Assembly: GCA_902780465.1 (NCBI GenBank)
Contig: CACZFV010000012.1
Span: 1 to 37,832 of the forward strand
DNA: 37,832 nucleotides
Direction: 5' to 3'
Source: an uncultured Lachnospiraceae bacterium
GTDB taxonomy: Bacteria; Bacillota; Clostridia; Lachnospirales; Lachnospiraceae
The notes beneath the pieces were generated by a model. It searched no databases and had not been told where the DNA came from. It saw only the letters and a program-made list of their open reading frames with translations. The position numbers were made by a program, and so were the translations under genes. Numbering within the stretch: position 1 is the first letter of the stretch; each line of letters begins with the position of its first letter. Positions 8,302 to 16,206 of the stretch are shown here, piece after piece.

Positions 8302-9227
8302 CAATCGAAGAGCTGGGTCGAGAAGTAGCGCTCCGCGGTGTCCGGAAGGACAGTGACCACGGTCTTTCCGGGGCCGAGCTTTTCCGCCAGCTTCAGGGCT
8401 GCGGCGACGTTGGTGCCGCTGGAGATGCCGCACATGATGCCTTCCAGGCGGGAGAGATCCTTTGCGGTCTGCAGGGCCTCTTCATCGCTGACGATATAGA
8501 TGTGGTCGTAGATATTCTGGTTCAGAATGGGCGGGATGATGCCGTCGCCGATGCCCATCTGCAGATGGGTGCCGATGTTGCCGCCCGAAAGGATAGCTGC
8601 GTTCTCCGGCTCAACGGCCCAGATCTCCATATCCGGGTACTGGTTCTTCAGGGTCTCACCGATGCCGGTGATGGTGCCTCCGGTGCCGATACCGGAACAG
8701 AAGCCGTGGATGGGACCTGCCACCTGCTCCATGAGCTCCAGGGCAGTGTGGTTCCGGTGCGTCATGGAATTGTCCGGATTGGCAAACTGCTGGGGGACGA
8801 AGACGCGGGGATCCTTTTTCTCCATGTCCAGCGCCATCTGGAGACATTCGGCGATGCACTTTCCGATGTCCCCGTCGTCGTGGACCAGGATCACCTCAGC
8901 GCCATAGTGCCGGACCAGCTTTCTGCGCTCTTCGCTTACGGAATCGGGCATGATAATGACAGTCCGGTATCCGCGCACGGCGCCCACCAGCGCCAGGCCG
9001 ATCCCCTGGTTGCCGCTGGTCGGCTCCACGATGATGCTGTCCTTATTGATCCTCCCGGCTTTTTCTGCCTGGAGGATCATATTGTATGCGGTGCGGGTCT
9101 TGATGGAGCCTCCGACGTTCAGCCCTTCGAATTTCACCAGGACTTCGGCGCTGCCGGGACGGACCATTTTATTCAGGCGGATGACCGGCGTGTGGCCGAG
9201 GGCTTCCAGAATATTGGAACAGATCAT
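8301..9227 (-). CDS. cysK: Cysteine synthase (O-acetylserine sulfhydrylase family)
   Basis: This 308-residue PLP-dependent fold-type II enzyme would make cysteine from O-acetylserine and sulfide. The PLP lysine is K43 in GGSIKTRTA. The substrate loop EPTSGNQG is at residues 68-75, the phosphate-binding loop GTGGTITG lies near 180, and the C-terminal VLPDTAERY region matches VLPDSGERY of the family. Two usual residues differ: K-D-R is K-T-R after the lysine, and SGNTG is SGNQG. This could mark a sub-family with a different amino-acceptor substrate, so the substrate is less certain than the fold. Start at 9227 follows AAGAGG. Transcribed toward the liv operon and sharing its terminator. Confidence 0.85.
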   Translation of the reverse strand: MICSNILEALGHTPVIRLNKMVRPGSAEVLVKFEGLNVGGSIKTRTAYNMILQAEKAGRINKDSIIVEPTSGNQGIGLALVGAVRGYRTVIIMPDSVSEERRKLVRHYGAEVILVHDDGDIGKCIAECLQMALDMEKKDPRVFVPQQFANPDNSMTHRNHTALELMEQVAGPIHGFCSGIGTGGTITGIGETLKNQYPDMEIWAVEPENAAILSGGNIGTHLQMGIGDGIIPPILNQNIYDHIYIVSDEEALQTAKDLSRLEGIMCGISSGTNVAAALKLAEKLGPGKTVVTVLPDTAERYFSTQLFD

Positions 9228-9272
9228 ATTCAGAACCTCTTTTCTGAGCAGTATTTTGAAAAATGAATAAAC

Positions 9273-9300
9273 ATTTTAAATTTTATTAAGTGTATCAGAA
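9273..9300 (-). promoter_or_regulatory. Candidate cysK promoter
   Basis: On the minus strand TTCTGA (9295-9300) and TAAAAT (9273-9278) are spaced by 16 bp. The -10 matches consensus at five of six positions, but the -35 is poor. The surrounding 9241-9310 stretch is AT-rich compared with the genes. No T-box or SAM-type leader was recognised. Confidence 0.35.
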
Positions 9301-9335
9301 GTATCACAAAAAATCCACGAATAACTGCCGGACTG

Positions 9336-9436
9336 TGGTATTATGATGCCAGGGCGAAAGGCTGTTTTATGCAGGTCCCGCAGAAGGGACTGAAAAACTA
9401 CAGGTCCGCGGAGGCGGACCGGAGAGGACATGGAAA
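9336..9436 (+). promoter_or_regulatory. Extended -10 promoter and structured leader of rfbA
   Basis: TGGTATTAT (TG at 9336-9337, hexamer 9339-9344) is an extended -10 element; the -35 is weak. The leader that follows can form two hairpins: GTCCC/GGGAC at 9375-9390, and GGTCCGC/GCGGACC at 9403-9420 with a GGAG tetraloop. The second hairpin abuts the ribosome site GGAGAGG at 9421-9427. The pair of stems could influence translation start, but I cannot match it to a known riboswitch class. Confidence 0.5.
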
Positions 9437-10324
9437 ATGAAAGGAATCGTACTTGCAGGAGGATCCGGCACACGTTTATATCCGCTTACCAAAGTGACTT
9501 CCAAGCAGCTGCTTCCGATCTATGACAAACCGATGGTCTACTATCCGCTGAGCACGCTGATGCTTGCGGGCATCCGGGAGATCCTGATCATCAGTACACC
9601 GGACGACACACCGCGTTTTGAAGCACTGCTCGGGGACGGCAGTCAGTTCGGCATCTCTCTGTCATATAAGATCCAGCCCAGCCCGGACGGTCTTGCCCAG
9701 GCGTTTCTGCTTGGAGAGGAGTTCCTGGCGGGAGAAGCCGGCGCTATGGTGCTGGGGGACAACATCTTTTACGGAAACGGCTTCGGACGCATTCTCCGCG
9801 CCGCGGCGAAGAACGCGGAGGAGAACGCCCGCGCCACGGTGTTCGGCTATTATGTGACAGATCCGGAGCGTTTCGGCGTCGTGGAGTTCGATGAGGAGGG
9901 CCACGCGGTATCCATCGAAGAGAAACCGAAGGAGCCAAAGAGCAGCTATGCGGTTACGGGACTGTATTTTTATCCGGCGGGAGTGAGCGGCAGGGCAAAG
10001 GAAGTGAAGCCTTCTGCCCGGGGAGAACTGGAGATCACCACGCTGAACGAGATCTATCTGAAGGAAGGGCTGCTGGACGTGCAGCTTCTGGGCCGCGGAT
10101 TCGCGTGGCTCGACACCGGCACGATGGACAGCCTCATCGAAGCCGCGGAATTTGTCCAGACCATCGAAAAGAGGCAGGGCGTCACGATTTCCGCGCCGGA
10201 GGAGATCGCCTACATCAACCGCTGGATCAATAAGCAGCAGCTGCTGGAGAGCGCCGCTGCCTACGGGAAGAGCCCGTACGGAGAGCATCTGAAGGCAGTA
10301 GCGGAAGGAAAAGTCCGCTACTGA
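9437..10324 (+). CDS. rfbA: Glucose-1-phosphate thymidylyltransferase RmlA/RfbA
   Basis: This 295-residue nucleotidyltransferase makes dTDP-glucose from dTTP and glucose-1-phosphate, the first step to dTDP-rhamnose and other wall sugars. The N-terminal signature [16 protein letters not shown] (residues 3-18) with [18 protein letters not shown] is diagnostic. [16 protein letters not shown] and the later GFAWLDTGT segment also match RmlA. The length is normal. ATG 9437 has GGAGAGG nine bases upstream; an ATG at 9430 is in another frame. The partner genes rfbB, rfbC and rfbD are not in the window, so this copy is solitary. The next gene is serA, 36 bases downstream. Confidence 0.93.
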   Translation: MKGIVLAGGSGTRLYPLTKVTSKQLLPIYDKPMVYYPLSTLMLAGIREILIISTPDDTPRFEALLGDGSQFGISLSYKIQPSPDGLAQAFLLGEEFLAGEAGAMVLGDNIFYGNGFGRILRAAAKNAEENARATVFGYYVTDPERFGVVEFDEEGHAVSIEEKPKEPKSSYAVTGLYFYPAGVSGRAKEVKPSARGELEITTLNEIYLKEGLLDVQLLGRGFAWLDTGTMDSLIEAAEFVQTIEKRQGVTISAPEEIAYINRWINKQQLLESAAAYGKSPYGEHLKAVAEGKVRY

Positions 10325-10360
10325 CAGGACAAAAAAAGAAATACGGAACCGGAGGCTTTA

Positions 10361-11478
10361 ATGAAAGACAGAAAAATTTACTGCATGAACAACATCGCAG
10401 AGGTCGGAACAGACCAGTTCAGAAAGGGCTATACGCTGACAAAGGACCCTGAGGAGGCAGCGGGTATCCTGGTGCGTTCCGCTGACATGAAGGAGATGAA
10501 GTTTCCGAAAGGGCTACGCGCCATCGCCCGCGCAGGGGCGGGCGTGAACAACATCCCGCTGGAGCGCTGCGCGGAGGAAGGCATCGTGGTGTTCAATACC
10601 CCGGGCGCCAATGCGAACTATGGGTGAAGGAGCACGCCGGCGACCCGGAGATCGCAAAAGCCGGGGAAAAGGCGAAGAAGGCCTTCGCCGGACATGAGAT
10701 CGCAGGCAGGACCCTGGGGATCATCGGACTGGGAGCCATCGGTGTACTGGTGGCGAATGACGCCGTGGCGCTGGGAATGAATGTCTACGGCTATGATCCT
10801 TACCTTTCCATGAAATCAGCCTGGACGCTGAGCTCCCGGGTGGTGCACGCGGAGACGCTGGATGAGATCTGCGCAGTCAGTGATTTCATCACGATCCACG
10901 TGCCGGCAATGGAATCAACAAAGGGCATGATCAGCAGGGAAGTCATCGCGAAGATGAAGGACGGCATCACGATCCTCAATTTCGCAAGAGATATCCTGGT
11001 GGATGAACAGGCCATGGGAGAGGCGCTGCTGTCAGGCAAGGTGCGCCGCTATGTCACTGATTTCCCGAATCCTCTCAGCACGACCATGAAAAACGCCATC
11101 GTGATCCCGCATCTCGGCGCTTCCACGGAAGAAGCGGAGGACAACTGCGCGGTCATGGCGGCCCAGGAGCTGCAGGATTACCTGGACAACGGCAATATCC
11201 GGAACTCTGTGAATTATCCGGATCTGGACGCCGGGATCTGCCAGTCGGAAGCGAGAGTCGCCATTCTCCACCGGAATGTGCCGAACATGATCTCCCAGAT
11301 CTCTTCCTTCTTCGGAAAGAACGGACTGAACATTGAGCATCTGGCTTCGAAATCCAAAGGAAAATATGAGTATACACTGATCGATCTCGGTCATCCAATG
11401 CCGCACGACACGGCGGAAAAGCTTCTGGAGATCGACGGCGTCCTGAGGGTGCGCCGGGTCAGCGAAAGGGGGCAGTGA
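10361..11478 (+). pseudogene. serA: D-3-phosphoglycerate dehydrogenase, disrupted by internal deletion and frameshift
   Basis: SerA oxidises 3-phosphoglycerate in serine synthesis. The gene is in two frames. Frame A (10361-10627, GGAGG at 10351-10355) encodes the first 88 residues and runs to GIVVFNTPGANAN before reading YG and a TGA. Frame B (10624-11478) resumes at WVKEHAGDPEIAKAG, holds the Rossmann motif GLGAIG, the NFARDILVDE and PHLGAST active-site regions and a C-terminal ACT domain (from about 11240). In intact relatives GANAN is followed by about 20 residues (VKELV...) before WVKEH; those are missing here and the frame changes. Frame B could start at a GTG overlapping the TGA (GTGA), but it has no ribosome site and key hinge helices are absent. 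Either a true pseudogene or an assembly error. Confidence 0.82.
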
Positions 11479-11481
11479 CAT

Positions 11482-12870
11482 ATGAGGAATACATGGAAAC
11501 GCATGCTGTCATTTCTCGCTGCAGCTGCGGTGATGTTTGCGTTTGCTTCGGCTCCGGCCTCTGCAGACACGGTTGTCGGCGTCGGACCTGACGGGTCCGC
11601 GGGACAGCAGAGCCAGAGCGCGGGTCCCCAGAGTGCAGGACCGGGCCCCGGGACGGCACAGAACACTGCCGGCACCCCGGCGGCGCAGAATTCCGCCGGA
11701 CCATCCGCGGAACAAGGCAGTGCAGGTGCGCAGGGAGCGGCTTCTTCGGGCGCCGCGGCCTCCTATGACAACAGTTTCGCACTGTCGGCGAACTATGCCA
11801 TGTTTTTCCACAACACTGGCTGGGGAAACTGGTCTCCGGACAACCAGAGAGTCTACAGGACCAGCACCTATCCCACTGCCTTCAAGGCAGTGCTGGCAGG
11901 AGCGCAGCCCGCAACCGTCTCCGGGACCATCCAGTACCAGGTGAATGTCAGCGGGACCGGCTGGAGCGCTGTGGCGGAAAACGGACAGCCTGCGGGAAAT
12001 GAAGGCGGCACGGCTCCGCTGGAAGCGGTCCGCGTCTGGCTGAACGGTGACCTGGCGTCCGGCTTTGATGTCTACACCATGGTGATGACCGGCGGCCAGT
12101 GGGGAAACTGGGTCATGAACGGACAGGACGCAGGGGAGATCGGTACAGGAAAGCATATCGACGGTGTGCGGATCGCCGTAGTAAAGAAGGGAGCGCAGCC
12201 TGCGGAAGTACCGGAGACGGCAGCCGCGGCGGTGTACAGCGGCGGAGGCAGCGTGGATCCCTCCCGGCCCATGATCGCCCTTACCTTTGACGACGGACCC
12301 GCGGCGCCTGACAACAGGATCCTGGCGGCCCTGGAGGCGGTGGGCGGAAGAGCCACCTTCTTCATGGTGGGACAGAACGTCAAAGGCCATCCGGATATCA
12401 TCCGCAGGATGATGGCGGACGGCTGCGAGCTCGGGAACCATTCCTGGAGCCACCCGCAGCTGAACAAGCTGTCCGCGGGAGAGGTGCGGAGCCAGATCAA
12501 CCGGACCAACGACGCTATCGCGGCGGTGGCGGGACACGGCGCCACAGTCATGCGCTGCCCCTACGGCGCCACGGGCGGTTCCGTGAAGTCCGTGCTTGGG
12601 GACATGGGCTACGCGTCCATTCTCTGGAGCATCGATACCCTGGACTGGAAGACCAGAAACGCGTCCAGCACTGTGAGCTCCGTGCTGAATAACGTGAAGG
12701 ACGGGGACATCATCCTCATGCACAGCCTGTACGGCGCGACAGCGGAGGCCGTGGAGACCATGGTACCCGAGCTGGTGCGGCGGGGCTATCAGTTGGTAAC
12801 AGTCAGTGAACTGGCGGCTGCCCGCGGAGGAATGAAAGCGGGAACGAACATCGGGAGCTTCAGAAAGTAA
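11482..12870 (+). CDS. Secreted polysaccharide deacetylase with ChW repeats
   Basis: A 462-residue exported protein. Residues 1-28 form a Sec signal ending ASA. A Gly/Ala/Ser/Gln-rich linker spans about 35-90. Three ChW-type repeats (hydrophobic, conserved Gly-Trp) follow at about 98-137, 149-187 and 193-231; such repeats are thought to act in wall attachment or ligand binding in clostridia. The NodB deacetylase domain covers about 260-445, with TFDDGP (268-273; metal and base Asp 270-271), HSWSHP (320-325; metal His), RCPYG (358-362), DTLDW and LMHS. This set of motifs is complete, so activity on peptidoglycan or another N-acetyl glycan is likely; substrate is not determined. ATG 11482 follows AAAGGGGGCAG. 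Probably cotranscribed with the C11 peptidase 30 bases downstream. Confidence 0.87.
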   Translation: MRNTWKRMLSFLAAAAVMFAFASAPASADTVVGVGPDGSAGQQSQSAGPQSAGPGPGTAQNTAGTPAAQNSAGPSAEQGSAGAQGAASSGAAASYDNSFALSANYAMFFHNTGWGNWSPDNQRVYRTSTYPTAFKAVLAGAQPATVSGTIQYQVNVSGTGWSAVAENGQPAGNEGGTAPLEAVRVWLNGDLASGFDVYTMVMTGGQWGNWVMNGQDAGEIGTGKHIDGVRIAVVKKGAQPAEVPETAAAAVYSGGGSVDPSRPMIALTFDDGPAAPDNRILAALEAVGGRATFFMVGQNVKGHPDIIRRMMADGCELGNHSWSHPQLNKLSAGEVRSQINRTNDAIAAVAGHGATVMRCPYGATGGSVKSVLGDMGYASILWSIDTLDWKTRNASSTVSSVLNNVKDGDIILMHSLYGATAEAVETMVPELVRRGYQLVTVSELAAARGGMKAGTNIGSFRK

Positions 12871-12900
12871 GCGGCCCGGACGGGAGGAAAGGAGAAGCGT

Positions 12901-15429
12901 ATGCCTGAAAACAGACCTCTTGGCAGGAAGAAGAACGTACTGGAAGGAAGCGCGAAGATCGACGCCCACCGGGTCGACGGAGGACCCGCGGGGAGCGGCT
13001 CCGCCATGGGCGGGGGCTCAGGCTCCGGCGGCGGAGGAAAACGGAATTCCGGCAGCAGAATGCCGCTGCCGCTGCTTTTGGTGCTGCTGCTGGCATTTTT
13101 AGGCCGCGGGGGCCTCGGCGGGCTTCTGGGCGGCGATTCCGGAACTGTACAGGAGACAGCGGCGCCTCAGACTCAGGCTGCACAGACTGCGGCACCGACC
13201 ACAGCGCCCCAGCAGTCTTCCCAGGGCAGCTTCGGCTCTCTGGAACAGCTTCTGGGAGGAGGGTCTTTCATGGAAGGCCTTTCCGGAAGCTCCAGCGGAT
13301 GGGGAAGCAGCTCCGGCTCCTTCGGGAGCAGCGGCGCCCCTGCCTACAGCACCACCACGGGCAATACGGGAACGCTCACTGAGAACCAGAGCAGCGGCGC
13401 CCGGGCGCGGTTCACGAAGCTGAAGGGCAATGGAAAAGATGTTGTGACCATCATGGTCTATATGTGCGGCACGGATCTGGAGTCCAGGAGCGGCATGGCG
13501 ACCAGCGACCTGATGGAGATGACGAAGGCGGATCTCGGGGACAATGTCAACCTGATCGTCTACACCGGCGGCTGCAGAAAATGGCAGAACCAGGTGGTGT
13601 CCTCCTCCAAAAACCAGGTGTACCAGGTGGTGGACGGCGGACTGAAGCGGCTGGTGTCGGATGACGGCAGCAAGGCGATGACGGATTACCGGACCCTTGC
13701 CTCCTTTATCCAGTACGGCGCGAAGAATTTCCCGGCCGACCGCAACATGCTGATCTTCTGGGATCACGGCGGCGGTTCCGTGTCGGGTTACGGCTACGAC
13801 GAAAAGCTGGGATCCTCTTCCTCCATGACCCTCGGCGATATCAAGAAAGCACTGGATGCCGGCGGCATCAAGTACGATGTGATCGGCTTTGACGCATGCC
13901 TGATGGCGACAGTGGAGAATGCGCTCATGCTGTCGGATTACGCCGACTACATGATCGCGTCGGAGGAGACGGAGCCCGGGATCGGCTGGTATTATACGGA
14001 CTGGCTGACGAAGCTTTCGAGGAACACCTCCATCCCCACCACGGAACTTGGGAAGACCCTGATCGACAGCTTCATTACTGCCTGCAATTCCCGCTGCCCG
14101 GGTCAGCAGACCACCCTTTCCCTGGTGGATCTCGCGGAGCTCGGCGAGACGGTGGGTGATGACTTCAAGGCCTTCGCCAGCAGCACGGCGGAGCTGATCT
14201 CCGGTGACGGATACCAGACGGTGGCGACTGCACGCGGCCACACCCGCGAGTTCGCGAAATCCACCAGGATCGACCAGATCGACCTGGTCCATTTCGCAAA
14301 GAATCTCCGCACGAAAGAGGGCGACGCGCTGGCGGATGTACTGCTCAGCGCCGTGAAATACAACCGTACCTCTTCCAACATGACGAACGCCTACGGCCTG
14401 TCCATCTATTTCCCCACCAGAAGAGTGGCGTCACTGGACAAGGCACTGAAGACCTACCAGGATATCGGCCTGGACGATGCCTACGGCGACTGCATCCGTG
14501 AGTTTGCGGCCCAGCAGACCACCGGTCAGTATGTCGCGGGATCCCAGCAGGGCTCCTACGGTTCTCTTTTTGAAGCGCTGATGGGCGGCAGCGCCTCCTA
14601 CGGCGGCAGCTCCTCCGGCAGCAGTTCCTCTTACGGCGGTTCTTCCTACGGCGGTTCTTCCGCCCACGGGTCCACCACAGCCTACGGCGGAGGAGAGGAT
14701 CTTGCGGAACTCTTCAGCATGCTGTTCCGCTCCGGCGGAGGCAGCGGTGACCGCGCAATGGCTCCGGAAGCTGCAGAGGCTTACGCGGAAGCCAACAGCT
14801 TCGATCCGGAGCAGCTGGTCTGGACCACGAACGCGGAAGGAAAGCCTGTCATCGCCCTGGATGAGGAGCAGTGGAGACTTCTGACAGAAGTCAATCTGAA
14901 CATGTTCATCGACACCGGAGACGGCTGGTTTGACCTGGGGCTTGACAACCTCTTTGAGATCGGCGACGATGGGACCCTGATCGCGGATACCAGCGGGACC
15001 TGGCTCACGGTGGACGGCATTCCGATGGCGTATTATCACACAGATACCACGGAGAACGACGGGAAGTACACGATCACTGGTTATGTCCCGGCAGTCCTGA
15101 ACGACGAGCGGGTGGACCTGATCCTGATCTTCGACACCGATAATCCCAATGGGTTCTTCGCAGGCGCAAAGCCGCACTACGACGAGCTGACCCAGACGGA
15201 GACTGTCGCGAGGGGCCTTACGGAGCTTCAGAACGGCGACGAGATCCGGCTGCTTTACGATCACTACGGCAAGGACGGGAACTTTGATTCTCTCTATGCT
15301 TCCAACAGCACTGTCACTGTCTCTGATCAGATGACCATCGGCGACATGAAGATGGAAGGGGACGCAATGGCGCTGTATAAACTGACCGATATCTACCAGC
15401 AGAACTGGTGGACTCCGGTGATTCCCTGA
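12901..15429 (+). CDS. Membrane-anchored clostripain-family (C11) cysteine peptidase
   Basis: This 842-residue protein carries a peptidase C11 domain from about residue 178 to 540. The catalytic pair is H289 in FWDHGGGS and C333 in GFDACLMA, both in the expected contexts; clostripain-type enzymes cleave after Arg/Lys and self-process. There is no normal signal peptide: about 50 Gly/Ser/Lys/Arg-rich residues precede a short hydrophobic segment (54-67), then a Gln/Ala/Thr linker, suggesting a type II anchor with the peptidase outside. A second low-complexity Ser/Gly/Tyr linker (about 560-600) leads to a C-terminal region of about 240 residues, beta-rich and Asp-rich, of unknown function. Ribosome site AGGAAAGGAGAAG. 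Located between the deacetylase and yqeC. Confidence 0.85.
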   Translation: MPENRPLGRKKNVLEGSAKIDAHRVDGGPAGSGSAMGGGSGSGGGGKRNSGSRMPLPLLLVLLLAFLGRGGLGGLLGGDSGTVQETAAPQTQAAQTAAPTTAPQQSSQGSFGSLEQLLGGGSFMEGLSGSSSGWGSSSGSFGSSGAPAYSTTTGNTGTLTENQSSGARARFTKLKGNGKDVVTIMVYMCGTDLESRSGMATSDLMEMTKADLGDNVNLIVYTGGCRKWQNQVVSSSKNQVYQVVDGGLKRLVSDDGSKAMTDYRTLASFIQYGAKNFPADRNMLIFWDHGGGSVSGYGYDEKLGSSSSMTLGDIKKALDAGGIKYDVIGFDACLMATVENALMLSDYADYMIASEETEPGIGWYYTDWLTKLSRNTSIPTTELGKTLIDSFITACNSRCPGQQTTLSLVDLAELGETVGDDFKAFASSTAELISGDGYQTVATARGHTREFAKSTRIDQIDLVHFAKNLRTKEGDALADVLLSAVKYNRTSSNMTNAYGLSIYFPTRRVASLDKALKTYQDIGLDDAYGDCIREFAAQQTTGQYVAGSQQGSYGSLFEALMGGSASYGGSSSGSSSSYGGSSYGGSSAHGSTTAYGGGEDLAELFSMLFRSGGGSGDRAMAPEAAEAYAEANSFDPEQLVWTTNAEGKPVIALDEEQWRLLTEVNLNMFIDTGDGWFDLGLDNLFEIGDDGTLIADTSGTWLTVDGIPMAYYHTDTTENDGKYTITGYVPAVLNDERVDLILIFDTDNPNGFFAGAKPHYDELTQTETVARGLTELQNGDEIRLLYDHYGKDGNFDSLYASNSTVTVSDQMTIGDMKMEGDAMALYKLTDIYQQNWWTPVIP

Positions 15430-15440
15430 AAGGCAGGTCT

Positions 15441-16130
15441 ATGATCATTTCTGCGGTCGGCGCAGGCGGAAAAACGACGCTCCTCCGGAAAACGGCGGAG
15501 CGTCTTTCCCTGTGCGGAGAAACGGTCGTACTGACAACGACGACAAAGATCAGGAAGCCGGAGCTGTCCAACATCCGGGAATGGGAAAAGAACGGAGGAA
15601 GGATCCGGGTATTCGGGACACCGGCGGAGGAAGGAAAACTCGCGGCGCCATCAGAGCAGGAATTCCAGGTGCTGTTCCGGCATTTCAGACATGTGCTGAT
15701 CGAGGCGGACGGCGCGAAAAGATTTCCTCTGAAGGTACCGGCAGACCGGGAACCGGTGATCCGGAAAGAGACGGAACTGGTGGTGTGCGTCGCCGGGATG
15801 AGCGCGCTGGGAAGACCGCTGCGGGAGGCGTGCTTCCGTTGGGAGCTTCTGCCGGAGACGCTGCGGGACGGCGGAAGAATCATCACGGTGGAAGATATGG
15901 TCCTGATCCTGGGCTCTGAATGGGGCGGCAGAAAAGGAACTTCCGGGATCCCCTTCCGCGTTTTTCTGAACCAGTGCGACACAGAGAAGCAGCGGGAGAG
16001 CGCAATGCAGATCCTGGAGCTGCTCCGTGTACGCTGGGGAGTGGACGGGGACTGCGGGGCACTGCAAAATGGGGCAGCAGAGCTCCTGCACTGGACGAAC
16101 TGTCCAAAATCAGTGCTGAAAGATATATAA
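15441..16130 (+). CDS. yqeC: YqeC-like putative selenium-dependent hydroxylase accessory protein
   Basis: This 229-residue P-loop protein has GAGGKTT at residues 7-13, TTTTKI near 33-38, and LIEADGAKRFPLK near 89-101, all typical of the YqeC family. YqeC genes are usually found in gene sets for selenium-dependent molybdenum hydroxylases such as xanthine dehydrogenase; the biochemical role is unproven. No hydroxylase or selenium genes are in this window. The frame is open to 15408 but ATG 15441 has AAAGGCAGG and begins directly with the P-loop strand. It starts 12 bases after the peptidase gene and its stop overlaps the region of the nhaC promoter. Confidence 0.75.
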   Translation: MIISAVGAGGKTTLLRKTAERLSLCGETVVLTTTTKIRKPELSNIREWEKNGGRIRVFGTPAEEGKLAAPSEQEFQVLFRHFRHVLIEADGAKRFPLKVPADREPVIRKETELVVCVAGMSALGRPLREACFRWELLPETLRDGGRIITVEDMVLILGSEWGGRKGTSGIPFRVFLNQCDTEKQRESAMQILELLRVRWGVDGDCGALQNGAAELLHWTNCPKSVLKDI

Positions 16131-16131
16131 A

Positions 16132-16160
16132 GTGGCATTTTAGGGAAATTGAAGTATAAT
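16132..16160 (+). promoter_or_regulatory. SigA-type promoter of nhaC
   Basis: GTGGCA (16132-16137; four of six matches to TTGACA) and a perfect TATAAT (16155-16160) are separated by 17 bp. The site begins immediately after the yqeC stop. The leader is about 40 bases, with AAAGGGGG as ribosome site before ATG 16207. Confidence 0.75.
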
Positions 16161-16206
16161 AGTGGTATTGTTTTTTGAAAACTAGTTAAAGGGGGATTTT
16201 TCTGTT

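Noticed and set aside
9336-9436. Known riboswitch before rfbA (c-di-GMP, guanidine, purine, fluoride types considered)
   Set aside because: The two-hairpin leader lacks the conserved bases and junctions of those classes.
10600-10640. Programmed frameshift or selenocysteine readthrough in serA
   Set aside because: The join lacks about 20 residues present in relatives, there is no slippery heptamer, and no SECIS-like hairpin follows the TGA. A deletion explains the data better.
11509-12969. Minus-strand frame (486 residues) opposite the polysaccharide deacetylase
   Set aside because: The plus-strand gene has a complete set of NodB motifs, signal peptide and ribosome site; the opposite frame has none.
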